Source: JAWLGW01 sp964569055 (GTDB taxonomy: Bacteria; Planctomycetota; J058). Taken from it: a stretch of DNA of 17,562 bases. The stretch's first letter is position 1. Each line of letters starts with the position of its first letter. The translations under genes were made by a program, and so were the position numbers. The DNA lies in NCBI GenBank assembly GCA_964569055.1, contig CAZMSZ010000136.1:1-17562 (forward strand), read 5' to 3'. Positions 8,290 through 14,949 of the stretch are shown in pieces. The notes under the pieces are model-generated. The model made no database searches. It saw only the letters and a program-made list of their open reading frames with translations, and had not been told where the DNA came from.

Positions 8290-10191
8290 TCAGCGCGAGC
8301 GCGCGTCGCGCGGCGGGCCGAGGCGGCCCTGCAGGCGCGCGACCGCCTGCTCGAGCGCGTCGGGGGAGAGCGCCCGACCCTCGAGCTCGGTCTCGAGCTC
8401 GCCGCTGGGGGTGCACACCGCGGCGCGCGGCGGGAAGCGGCGCCGGCGCGGGGGCGCCAGCGGCCCCGCCGCGAGCTCGCTCGCGACCGCGACGTGGTCC
8501 GCGCAGGCGAGCCCCGGGAACACGCGGCACCCGCCGCGGCCAGGGTCCGGCTCCGCGGGTCGGCCGGGACCGCGTGGGCCCGGGGGACCGCCGACGTGCT
8601 CGTCCGCGCAGCTCGCGACCGCCACGGCCCGCTCCGAGAGCAGCGCGGCCACGGCGCTCCCCCGCAGCTCGCGCGGCGGGCCGGGCAGGCCCTCGTCGAC
8701 CGTGATCAGCACCAGGGGCACGTTGCGGGCCTCGGCCTCCGCCAGCGCCTCGGCCCAGCTCGGCGCGTACGCGATCTCGCCCCGCCCTCGCCCGGGCGGC
8801 TGCGGGCCCTCGCGGTCGCGCGCGGGCGGGCGGGGCTCCGGGTCGCGGGGCCGCTCGGGCGCGTCGCTCGCCGGCGGCCGGCCGGCGGGAGGATCGGACG
8901 CGGTCTCCGGCGGTCGCGCGGGGGCGACCTCGCTCGGTCCGATCTCGCGCGGGGCCGCCGCCTCTGCGGTCGGCGCGCGCTGCTCGCCGCTCGTCATGAC
9001 GAACACGAGCCCGAGCAGGGCCAGCAGCCCCGCCGCCCCGCCCAGGACCAGGCGCGGGGCGAGGCCGCCTGGGCCTGCCGGGCCGCCGCGCTGGCCGAGG
9101 AACGCGTTCAGCGCGCGGGCCAGCGCGAACGCGTCGGGGTAGCGGTCGCCGGGCTCCTTCTCCAGGCAGCGCGCCACGATCGCCTCGAGCTCGGGCGGGA
9201 CCTCGGGGCGCACGCTCCGCAGCGGCCGCGGCGGCCGCTGCGCGATGTGGAGCAGCACGGCGGTGAGCGAGTCGCCCTCGACCGGGGTGCGACCGGTGAG
9301 CATGTGATACAGCGCGGCGCCCAGCCCGTAGACGTCGGTCGCCGGCCCGATCGCGCCGCGCTCGCCGCGCGCCTGCTCGGGCGACATGTAGACCGGGGTC
9401 CCGAGGATGTCGCCCGTGCGCGTCAGGGCCTGGCTCTTGGACTCGGAGAGGACCTTGGCCAGCCCGAAGTCGGTCAGCCGGACCGTGCCGGCGCGGTCGA
9501 TCAGCACGTTGTGCGGCTTGAGGTCGCGGTGCAGCACGCCGGCCTCGTGGGCGTAGCCGAGCGCGTCCGCCAGCTCGAGCGCCAGGTGCGCCGCCTCCCG
9601 GGGCGGGAGCGGTCCGTCGCGCTCGATCCGCGCGTCGATCGACTCGCCCTCGATCAGCTCCATGGCGAGGTACCAGCGCCCGTCGGGCGCCTGCCCGTGC
9701 TCGAGCACGCGGACGATGTTCTCGTGGCGCAGCCGCCCGGCCGCGCGGGCCTCGGCCTGGAACCGCTTGAGCGTCGGCTCGTCGGCCTGCTCGAGCAGCG
9801 CCTTGAGCGCGACCGGCTCGCTGAACCGCGGCGAGCGCGCCTCGTAGACCGCGCCCACGCCGCCGCGCCCGAGCTCGCGGACCACCTCGAAGTCGGCGAC
9901 CCGCGCCGGCTCGGACGAGGGGGTGGGCGGGAGCGCGGGGAGCGCGGCGCCGGGGGGCGGGGGCGCCGCGGCGGCCGGCGCGGCCTGGTGGCGCTGGAAC
10001 ACCTCGAACAGCTCGAGCCGCTGCGGCGGGGTGAGGAAGCGCGCCGACACGATCGCGAGGATCGCCTGCGGCTGCCCGAGCTGCGCGGACAGCTCGTGGA
10101 GCTCGAGCGCCTCCTCGACCTGCGCGCGAGTCAGGTAACCGCGCTCGAGGCCCGCCTGCAGGACGGCCTGCTCTGCCGCCGTGATCGCCAT
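8290..10191 (-). CDS. Membrane-anchored Hanks-type Ser/Thr protein kinase with thioredoxin-like C-terminal region
   Basis: The protein is 633 residues from ATG; a TTG at 10200 would add three. Residues 1-70 form a helical segment with two L-T-x-x-Q motifs, like the N-terminal module seen in type II secretion ATPases. A Pro/Ala linker follows. The kinase domain (about 100-365) has a G-loop GRGGVG (108-113), Lys130, the helix-C Glu near 147, HRDLKPHN (221-228), DFG (241-243), an APE-like SPE (270-272) and the late Arg in GDRYPD, so all catalytic residues are present. A transmembrane helix spans about 381-399, then comes a long Pro-rich tether. The last 150 residues begin with a W.EAL.EAE..NVPLVLIT pattern reminiscent of thioredoxin-fold proteins, but no CXXC follows. 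The kinase would face the cytoplasm and the tail the periplasm. It could sense envelope state; substrates are unknown. Confidence 0.95.
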   Translation of the reverse strand: MAITAAEQAVLQAGLERGYLTRAQVEEALELHELSAQLGQPQAILAIVSARFLTPPQRLELFEVFQRHQAAPAAAAPPPPGAALPALPPTPSSEPARVADFEVVRELGRGGVGAVYEARSPRFSEPVALKALLEQADEPTLKRFQAEARAAGRLRHENIVRVLEHGQAPDGRWYLAMELIEGESIDARIERDGPLPPREAAHLALELADALGYAHEAGVLHRDLKPHNVLIDRAGTVRLTDFGLAKVLSESKSQALTRTGDILGTPVYMSPEQARGERGAIGPATDVYGLGAALYHMLTGRTPVEGDSLTAVLLHIAQRPPRPLRSVRPEVPPELEAIVARCLEKEPGDRYPDAFALARALNAFLGQRGGPAGPGGLAPRLVLGGAAGLLALLGLVFVMTSGEQRAPTAEAAAPREIGPSEVAPARPPETASDPPAGRPPASDAPERPRDPEPRPPARDREGPQPPGRGRGEIAYAPSWAEALAEAEARNVPLVLITVDEGLPGPPRELRGSAVAALLSERAVAVASCADEHVGGPPGPRGPGRPAEPDPGRGGCRVFPGLACADHVAVASELAAGPLAPPRRRRFPPRAAVCTPSGELETELEGRALSPDALEQAVARLQGRLGPPRDARSR

Positions 10192-10260
10192 TCGCGGCAA
10201 TCTAGCACCGGCCCAGCGGCCGAGGGCTCGACCCGGCCGGGCCGGGGAGACGGCGAGAGG

Positions 10261-10280
10261 AGGGCGGCCTTTGCCGCCCT
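10261..10280 (-). terminator. Hairpin between the Fe-S scaffold and kinase genes
   Basis: A perfect 8-bp stem (AGGGCGGC / GCCGCCCT) closes a 4-nt loop, 56 bases past the scaffold gene's stop codon. No T-run follows on the minus strand, so it would be a stem-only terminator or 3'-end stabiliser. Confidence 0.5.
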
Positions 10281-10335
10281 GTTCGCGATGCGCTAACCCC
10301 GATGTTTACGAGGCGCGAGCGTCCTGCGGCCAGGC

Positions 10336-11175
10336 CTAATGCGCGGCGGCGGTGTCGGCCAGCTCGAGACCGGTCAGCTCGTTGGGGAACGCCTCCATGA
10401 GGCGGCGCTCCACGCCCATGCGCAGGGTCATGACCGAGCTGGGGCAGGTGCCGCAGGCGCCGACCAGGCGGACCTTGGCCACGCCGTGGTCGACCGAGAG
10501 CAGCTCGATGTCGCCGCCGTCCTGCTGGAGGAACGGGGCCACGTCGTTGGCGATGAACGCCTCGACCCGGTCCTTGAGCTCGCCCGAGGCGGCGACGACC
10601 TTCCCGCCCGCGCCGCCGGCGGCGGGCGCCTGGAGCGTGGTGTTGAGCACGTCCATCACCTTGGGCTCGAGCTCGCTCCAGCTCGCCTCGGCCGTCTTGG
10701 TCACGGTCACGAAGTCCTGCAGCTGGAACACCGAGGCCACCCCCTCCAGCCGGAGCACGTCGGCGATCCCCTCGGGGGCGCCCTCGGCCTCGGTGTAGGT
10801 CTGGCTGGCGCGGCCGAGCGAGAACGAGAGCACGAACTTGCGGGCGTCGGGGTTGGGGGTCGACTCGCTCCGGCGCACCGTGCGGGCCGTCGCCTTGGCC
10901 TTGCCGCCCGTGAGCGAGAACCCGCTCGACACCCCCTGCTCGAGGTAGTCGACCCGCAGCCCGTCGATCACCTCGGCGTACTCCTCCTCGACCACGAAGT
11001 TGAGCCCCACCGCCTCGAACGGGACGTCGCGGGGGGTCTTCTCGTCGAGGGACAGGCCGTACTTGCCGTCGTCCTCGACCAGGATCCGGACCACGGTGTC
11101 GCTCGGCTCCTCGGCGAGGTACTCGTCGAGCTTGGCCTTGGCGAGGGGCGTGACGGTGATGGTCGGGGTCGACAT
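10336..11175 (-). CDS. Three-domain Fe-S assembly protein: A-type-like / Nfu N-terminal / NifU C-terminal
   Basis: The protein has 279 residues. Residues 1-95 resemble the HesB/IscA (A-type) fold, but the conserved cysteines are absent: the equivalent of the CGCG region reads GVSSGFSL. Residues 103-180 match the Nfu N-terminal domain, opening with ESTPNPDARKFVL. Residues 200-272 are the NifU C-terminal scaffold domain with QQDGGDIEL and the cluster-binding CGTC (Cys241, Cys244) followed by PSSVMTLRMGVE. Only this last domain can bind a cluster in the usual way. The ATG is chosen because GGAGGT sits seven bases upstream; the open frame runs further but without a better start. The role is probably Fe-S cluster carriage or delivery to apo-proteins in the cytoplasm. 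It is not in an operon with the cysteine desulfurase about 3.8 kb away. Confidence 0.93.
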   Translation of the reverse strand: MSTPTITVTPLAKAKLDEYLAEEPSDTVVRILVEDDGKYGLSLDEKTPRDVPFEAVGLNFVVEEEYAEVIDGLRVDYLEQGVSSGFSLTGGKAKATARTVRRSESTPNPDARKFVLSFSLGRASQTYTEAEGAPEGIADVLRLEGVASVFQLQDFVTVTKTAEASWSELEPKVMDVLNTTLQAPAAGGAGGKVVAASGELKDRVEAFIANDVAPFLQQDGGDIELLSVDHGVAKVRLVGACGTCPSSVMTLRMGVERRLMEAFPNELTGLELADTAAAH

Positions 11176-11180
11176 GAGGC

Positions 11181-11186
11181 ACCTCC
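11181..11186 (-). promoter_or_regulatory. Ribosome binding site that sets the Fe-S scaffold start
   Basis: GGAGGT on the minus strand lies five bases before the ATG at 11175-11173. It favours this start over upstream codons of the same open frame, which extends to 11301. Confidence 0.8.
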
Positions 11187-11319
11187 AGCGTGGGCATTCG
11201 AAGGTAACACGCGGGCGCAGCGACGCGGCCCGCGAGGTCAGGAGGTGTGGCGCCAGAGTCGGAGAGTCAATCTGACGGCACGGACACGCGACGCGGGTCA
11301 AAGCGACTGCCCCGAATCG

Positions 11320-11335
11320 AGCCCGGAATCGGGCT
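11320..11335. other. Small GC hairpin in the scaffold upstream gap
   Basis: AGCCCG and CGGGCT form a perfect 6-bp stem around a GAAT loop, about 145 bases before the scaffold start and just beside the first AT-rich inverted repeat. The rest of the 366-base gap 11176-11541 contains that repeat. A TTGACT hexamer (11270-11265, minus strand) resembles a -35, but no convincing -10 follows. Confidence 0.3.
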
Positions 11336-11350
11336 AGCTCGGGCTGCTCA

Positions 11351-11487
11351 GAGAGGAATATGAAATATCAACAGGGAATGAGGAATTAGAAACGCCAGAA
11401 CCGCTGTCGCCCAGCCGCTCACGCCCAGCGAGAGCGATTCCTTATTTCTAATTTTCCGTTCCCTGTTGATATTTCGTATTTCCTCTC
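11351..11487. repeat. AT-rich inverted repeat, copy 1
   Basis: The left arm 11351-11392 and right arm 11445-11487 match as inverted repeats at 37 of 43 aligned positions (five transitions and one single-base gap), around a 52-base GC-rich loop. Both arms carry GAAATATCAACAGGGAA (the right arm on the minus strand) and end inward in ATTAGAAA. Just inside the left arm is GCCAGAACCGCTGTCGC, which also occurs, slightly altered, in copy 2. It lies between the acidic-tail gene and the scaffold gene, both on the minus strand. No open frame and no transposase lie within it. It could be a mobile-type repeat or a long 3'-end hairpin. Confidence 0.85.
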
Positions 11488-11541
11488 TCGGCCGACCTGA
11501 GGAGACCGAGCTCCCCAACCGAAGGGCGCGCCCCGGCGCAG

Positions 11542-12249
11542 CTACTCCTCGTCCTCGTCCTCGTCCTCCTCGTCCTCGCTCTTGCTGACCTTGATCTTGG
11601 AGCTCTTGGCGAGGAACCGGACGCAGCTCATGCGGATCTCGAACGTCTCCTTGCCTTCCTTCTGCTTCTTGGGCTCCTTGAGCTCGAACGCGAGCGCCTC
11701 CTGCAGGTCGACCGAGCGGGTCTTGAGGCGGATGTCGACGGGCTTCTCGAGCTTCTTGTCGTCCGCATCCTCGGGGTCGAACACCCGCAGCGCCACGGGG
11801 CGCTCGCCGTCGAACACCACCCCGATGCGGTGCTCCCCCGGGGGGATCTCCTTGGACTTGATCTTGATCTCGCGGGTGACTTCGAGCTTGCCCACGTCCT
11901 TCATCAGCTCGTTGAGCGCCTCGTTGATCTCGTTCTGGAACATGCCGATGTACTGGTCGATCTGCTGCTGCGGCACGTTCTGCCCGCCGGTGAGGTCCTT
12001 CCCGAGCAGCTTGGCGATCTCCTTGGGCTCGGTCGGGATCGCCTTGTAGGTCAGCTTCACGATCCCCTTGACCTCGACCACCGTCTCGGGGCTCGCCTCG
12101 AGCAGCTTGGGCATGGCCTCGCGGATCCGCTTCTCGATCTCCTTGCGGTCGGGGATCGGCGGCATCCCGCCCTGCGCGCGCCCCTCCGCGGGGGCCAGCA
12201 GCAACGCCGCCAGGGTCAGGGCGCCCACAAACAGCTCGCGCTTCGCCAC
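11542..12249 (-). CDS. Exported protein of unknown function with polyacidic C-terminus
   Basis: The protein has 235 residues with a signal peptide (hydrophobic 7-20, likely cleavage after EGRAQ near residue 26). I do not recognise the family. Residues 33-125 look helical and charged (IPDRKEIEKRIREAMPKLLE and a later FQNEINEALNELMKDVGKLE stretch). Residues 125-220 look like beta strands containing an IPPGEHRIGVVFDGERPVAL segment, suggestive of a small beta-sandwich. The single mature Cys lies in IRMSCVRFL. The tail is ten Asp/Glu residues in eleven. The start is GTG, with GAGAG eight bases upstream and a 16-bp palindrome just behind it. It is likely periplasmic; the acidic tail might bind cations or a basic partner, which is speculation. 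Confidence 0.82.
   Translation of the reverse strand: MAKRELFVGALTLAALLLAPAEGRAQGGMPPIPDRKEIEKRIREAMPKLLEASPETVVEVKGIVKLTYKAIPTEPKEIAKLLGKDLTGGQNVPQQQIDQYIGMFQNEINEALNELMKDVGKLEVTREIKIKSKEIPPGEHRIGVVFDGERPVALRVFDPEDADDKKLEKPVDIRLKTRSVDLQEALAFELKEPKKQKEGKETFEIRMSCVRFLAKSSKIKVSKSEDEEDEDEDEE
11543..11580. repeat. CTC/GTC microsatellite encoding the acidic tail
   Basis: Runs of CCTCGT and CCTCCT hexamer variants encode alternating Asp and Glu at the C-terminus of the unknown exported protein. Unit gain or loss in multiples of three bases would change tail length without breaking the frame. Confidence 0.6.
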
Positions 12250-12263
12250 GTCGGACTCTCTTT

Positions 12264-12279
12264 CGCCTCCCGGGAGGCG
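12264..12279. promoter_or_regulatory. 16-bp perfect palindrome upstream of the acidic-tail gene
   Basis: CGCCTCCCGGGAGGCG is a perfect palindrome ending 15 bases before the GTG start. It includes GGGAGG on the minus strand, a possible distal SD. It could be an operator, or a stem that hides the SD in the mRNA. Confidence 0.4.
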
Positions 12280-12346
12280 CGCTCAACGTACCCCATCCCG
12301 GGCGCGCGGCCAACTGGCTCCCGGGCGACGAGGGCGCCGTACGCGT

Positions 12347-12378
12347 CGACGCCCCGCGAGCGGGCTCGCGGGGCGTCG
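12347..12378 (-). terminator. Strong hairpin downstream of the L,D-transpeptidase gene
   Basis: A perfect 14-bp GC-rich stem (CTCGCGGGGCGTCG on the minus strand) closes a 4-nt loop, starting 27 bases past the stop codon of the transpeptidase gene. No T-run follows. Its stability and position make a transcription terminator likely. Confidence 0.7.
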
Positions 12379-12404
12379 TGGTTCAGGGCGCGGGCCGCGG
12401 CGGA

Positions 12405-13541
12405 TCAGCGCACGATCCGCACCTTGGCGCCCAGGCACACGTAGTCGTAGACGACCTCCACGTCCTCGTTGCGCATGCGAATGCACCCCATGGAGGCCTC
12501 GGTCCCGATCGACTCGGGGAACTTGGTGCCGTGGATCCCGAAGCCCTGGTGCTCGGGGGTGTTGGCGAACCCGAGCCAGCGCGTGCCGAGGATGTTCCCC
12601 TCGTCGCCGTACTTGTAGACCTTCCCGTCGGGGGAGTACCAGTCGGGCTCGATCAGCTTGGTCTCGATCACGAAGCGCGCCTCGGGCGTGCGGTCGTCCT
12701 TGCCGGTGGCCACGTCGAACGCCTGGACCAGCGCGCCGCCCAGGAGGACGAGCAGCTCGAAGTCCTGCTTGAAGATCAGGACGCTGGCCTTCTCCTTGGG
12801 CACGACCAGCTTCTGCCCCACGCGGATCCGATCGGTCTCGAGCCGGTTGAGCCGCTGCAGGCAGCGGTACTCCGTGCCGTGGGCCGAGGCGATCCGCGAG
12901 AGCGAGCCGCCGGGCGCCACCGTGGCGATCGTGAGCAGGGCGCTCGGCCGCTCGCCGCGGAACGCGAACAGCGCCTTGTCGGTCAGCGCGCCCAGCTCGG
13001 GGCGGAGCGCGCGCCGCTGCGCGGCGTCGAGCGTGGCCACGTAGCCCCGGGTGGCCGCCACCAGCGCGCCCTCGACGTCGCTGGCCGCGAGCTGACGCGC
13101 CTGGGCCAGGGCGCGCTCCGCCTCGCGGGCCAGCGCCTCGCGGGCGCGGGCCGCCTCGGGCGCGCCGCCGAACTCGACCGCGATCCGGCGCAGGTCGACG
13201 AGCGGCCCGAGGCCCGCCTCGCCGAGGCGCGCGAACGCGGTGCGCAGCTCGGGCGGGACCGCCCCCGGGGCGCTGCTCGCCGCCGCCGCCTGAGCCGCCC
13301 CACCCGGCGCCGGCAGGAGCGGGTTCGACGCCAGCGCGGGCGTGCTGAGCGCCAGCGGCGCCGCCGGCGCCTCCGCGGCCGCCGCGGCCTCGCCCTCCGG
13401 CTGCGCGCGCGCCCGCTTGTGCGCCACGTAGCCCAGGCCGAGCAGCCCGGCCACGCCCACGGCCATCCACGGCCGCGCCCCGCCCCCGCGCTTGCCGCGC
13501 TTGGTCCGCGTGCTCCGCCCATACCCGCGAGTCTTCGCCAC
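12405..13541 (-). CDS. LysM and L,D-transpeptidase (YkuD) domain protein
   Basis: The protein has 378 residues. A very basic cytoplasmic head (1-24) precedes one transmembrane helix (about 25-41), so it is an anchored periplasmic enzyme. An Ala/Pro-rich linker and a helical segment (95-195) follow. A LysM-like motif lies at about 203-248 (VAPGGSLSRIASAHGTEYRC ... IRVGQKLVVP). The YkuD domain (about 250-378) has HGTKFPE (His338) and SMGCIRM with catalytic Cys353, the hallmark HxnSxGCIR/M signature. The family cross-links peptidoglycan stem peptides or attaches proteins to them; the LysM would hold it on the wall. GTG at 13541 is chosen because GGAGGGAGGG lies just upstream; the open frame extends to 13682 but that part reads into the AT-rich repeat. 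A hairpin terminator follows. Confidence 0.94.
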   Translation of the reverse strand: MAKTRGYGRSTRTKRGKRGGGARPWMAVGVAGLLGLGYVAHKRARAQPEGEAAAAAEAPAAPLALSTPALASNPLLPAPGGAAQAAAASSAPGAVPPELRTAFARLGEAGLGPLVDLRRIAVEFGGAPEAARAREALAREAERALAQARQLAASDVEGALVAATRGYVATLDAAQRRALRPELGALTDKALFAFRGERPSALLTIATVAPGGSLSRIASAHGTEYRCLQRLNRLETDRIRVGQKLVVPKEKASVLIFKQDFELLVLLGGALVQAFDVATGKDDRTPEARFVIETKLIEPDWYSPDGKVYKYGDEGNILGTRWLGFANTPEHQGFGIHGTKFPESIGTEASMGCIRMRNEDVEVVYDYVCLGAKVRIVR

Positions 13542-13546
13542 GAACG

Positions 13547-13556
13547 CCCTCCCTCC
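13547..13556 (-). promoter_or_regulatory. Ribosome binding site that sets the transpeptidase start
   Basis: GGAGGGAGGG on the minus strand ends six bases before the GTG at 13541-13539. It decides for this start over the longer open frame, which would run into the neighbouring repeat. Confidence 0.75.
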
Positions 13557-13663
13557 GGCCCGAGCCGTTTCTCCCCGTTCTTCGGCCGAGGTGGGCGGAC
13601 ATCTTGAGGGGAGGGCTGGGCGACGGATTCGTGCAGCCGCAAGCCACCGCGGTCGACCGGGAG

Positions 13664-13980
13664 AGGAAATATGGAATATCAACAGGGAATGAGAAATTAG
13701 AAGTGCCAGAACGGCTGCCGCTCGAGGGCACCCGCCTCGACCTGGCTGTGTCGCCCGGCCGTCTGCAGAGGGCGCGAAGATCGCGGAGGGGTGACGTCAG
13801 CGCACCTCTGCGTCCTCAGCGATCTCTGCGCTGAGAATCGCGCTCCGGCTCGGTCGATGGCGCTCGCACGGTCCATGCGCCCTGCGATGCAGCGCAGCCG
13901 ACGCAAGGCGTGTCTCGATCAAGCGACAGCCATTCTGGCATTCCTAATTTCTGATTCCCTGTTGATATTTCATATTTCCT
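13664..13980. repeat. AT-rich inverted repeat, copy 2, with 209-bp GC-rich interior
   Basis: The left arm 13664-13717 and right arm 13927-13980 are inverted copies identical at 49 of 54 positions, with weaker similarity for about eight further bases inward. Each arm has an AT-rich outer part (AGGAAATATG, then AATATCAACAGGGAAT) and a GC-richer inner end (TGCCAGAA then YGGCTG). The right arm continues into GCTGTCGC on the minus strand. The interior 13718-13926 is GC-rich and holds its own imperfect hairpin. The element fills the 443-base gap between the regulator and transpeptidase genes and ends four bases before the regulator's stop codon. No target duplication is evident. It resembles a MITE in form but encodes nothing I can recognise. 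Confidence 0.88.
13765..13829. other. Nested imperfect hairpin inside AT-rich repeat copy 2
   Basis: Positions 13765-13789 and 13805-13829 are inverted relatives at 18 of 25 positions around a 15-base spacer. The right half reads CCTCTGCG, TCCTCAGCG, ATCTCTGCG, a degenerate tandem of a CTCTGCG-type unit. It could be an older repeat captured by the larger element, or part of a structured RNA. Confidence 0.45.
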
Positions 13981-13984
13981 ATCT

Positions 13985-14842
13985 TCAGCTCCGAAACCGC
14001 TTCTCCATCGTGACCACGTTGCCCGTCTCGTTGTAGGTGACGGTGTCCATGACCCGCCGGGCGAGGTGGATCCCGAACCCGCCGGGGCGCTTGCCGCGCG
14101 CCTCGCGGGCCTCGATCACCCCGATCGGGTCGATCGTGGGGTCGGGCACCTGCGCGGGGTCGAAGCCGGGGCCCTGGTCGGCGATCCGGATCAGGATCCG
14201 GTCCTCCTCCAGCTTGTAGGAGAGCCGGACCACCGAGCCCGCGTCGAGCTTGTTGCCCCACTCGATCGCGTTCTGCCCCAGCTCCTGCACGGCGATCTTG
14301 AGCTCGTTCTTGGAGCGCTCGTCGAGGCGGGTCGCGATCAGCGCGTCGGTGAAGTCCTGGAACCGGTCGAGGTACTCCTGCCGGTTGGGGGCGGTCAGCT
14401 CGACCCAGCCCGCCCCGTCGGCCACCACGCGCGCCTCCTCGCCCGCCGGCCGCTCGGCCGCCTCGACCAGGGCCGCGCGCACCACCGCGCGCAGCTCGTC
14501 GCCGGTGAACGGCTTGTTGAGGAAGCGGTAGGCGTCGTGCTTGAAGCACTCGGTCACGAGCGCGGGGTCGTTGCGCGCGGTGAGCACGATCACCGGCAGC
14601 GCCACGCCCTTGGCCTTGAGCTCGCGCAGCAGCTCCTCGCCGCCCATCTCGGGCATGTTGATGTCGGTGATCAGCAGGGCGAAGGGGCCGCCCCCGAGCG
14701 CCGCCTCGAGCGCCTCGCGCCCGTTGGTGGTCGCGGTCACCTCGTAGCCCGCCGCGGCGAGCAGCCGCTCGAGCACCATCCGCAAGCGGTCGTCGTCCTC
14801 GGCCACCAGGAGACGGGTCGGCGCAGCGGCGGGGTCGCTCAT
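13985..14842 (-). CDS. Response regulator receiver fused to RsbW-like HATPase domain
   Basis: The protein has 285 residues. The receiver domain (9-127) has the acidic triad EDD (15-17), phospho-acceptor Asp60 in LLITDINMP, Thr88 and Lys110 (NKPF). The C-terminal part (145-282) is a GHKL ATPase of the anti-sigma/RsbW type: N-box ELGQNAIEWG (Glu187, Asn191), G1 box DQGPGFD (222-228) and a short G2 GGFGIHL (254-260). There is no His-phosphorylation helix. The family phosphorylates or sequesters anti-sigma antagonists, so the receiver probably gates a partner-switching step. No cognate antagonist, sigma factor or sensor kinase is in the window. ATG at 14842 follows a promoter-like pair with no evident SD; an in-frame TTG at 14878 is less likely. 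It is divergent from the desulfurase operon, with a 107-bp shared upstream region. Confidence 0.93.
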   Translation of the reverse strand: MSDPAAAPTRLLVAEDDDRLRMVLERLLAAAGYEVTATTNGREALEAALGGGPFALLITDINMPEMGGEELLRELKAKGVALPVIVLTARNDPALVTECFKHDAYRFLNKPFTGDELRAVVRAALVEAAERPAGEEARVVADGAGWVELTAPNRQEYLDRFQDFTDALIATRLDERSKNELKIAVQELGQNAIEWGNKLDAGSVVRLSYKLEEDRILIRIADQGPGFDPAQVPDPTIDPIGVIEAREARGKRPGGFGIHLARRVMDTVTYNETGNVVTMEKRFRS

Positions 14843-14849
14843 GGGCTCG

Positions 14850-14878
14850 AAGCTAGCGCCCGCCCCGAGCCGCTTCAA
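14850..14878 (-). promoter_or_regulatory. Possible promoter of the regulator gene, giving a leaderless mRNA
   Basis: On the minus strand TTGAAG (14878-14873) and TAGCTT (14855-14850) are 17 bases apart. The -10-like box ends seven bases before the ATG, so transcription would begin at or near the A of the start codon. No SD precedes the ATG, which agrees with leaderless initiation. The match to the consensus is partial (4/6 and 3/6). Confidence 0.3.
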
Positions 14879-14949
14879 GCGCGCGGGCGCGCTCGCCCCC
14901 GCGCTCGCCCCGCCGTCCGCTACCCTGGGGCGCTGACAGGAGGCGCTCC

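Noticed and set aside
3629..9142. Very long plus-strand open frame (1837 codons) and other long plus-strand frames over 398-3268 and 8494-10296
   Set aside because: They lie antisense to well-supported cytochrome, barrel and kinase genes. Their translations are low-complexity Arg/Ala/Val/Gly strings with no family motifs, as expected opposite GC-rich genes.
12405..13682. Longer start for the L,D-transpeptidase (13682)
   Set aside because: The extra residues read through repeat copy 2 and lack export features. The GTG at 13541 has a strong SD and gives a proper basic head and transmembrane helix.
11351..13980. Retron, group II intron or insertion sequence built around the AT-rich arms
   Set aside because: No reverse transcriptase, maturase or transposase frame lies between or beside the arms, and no target duplication was seen. 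Only the repeat description is supported.
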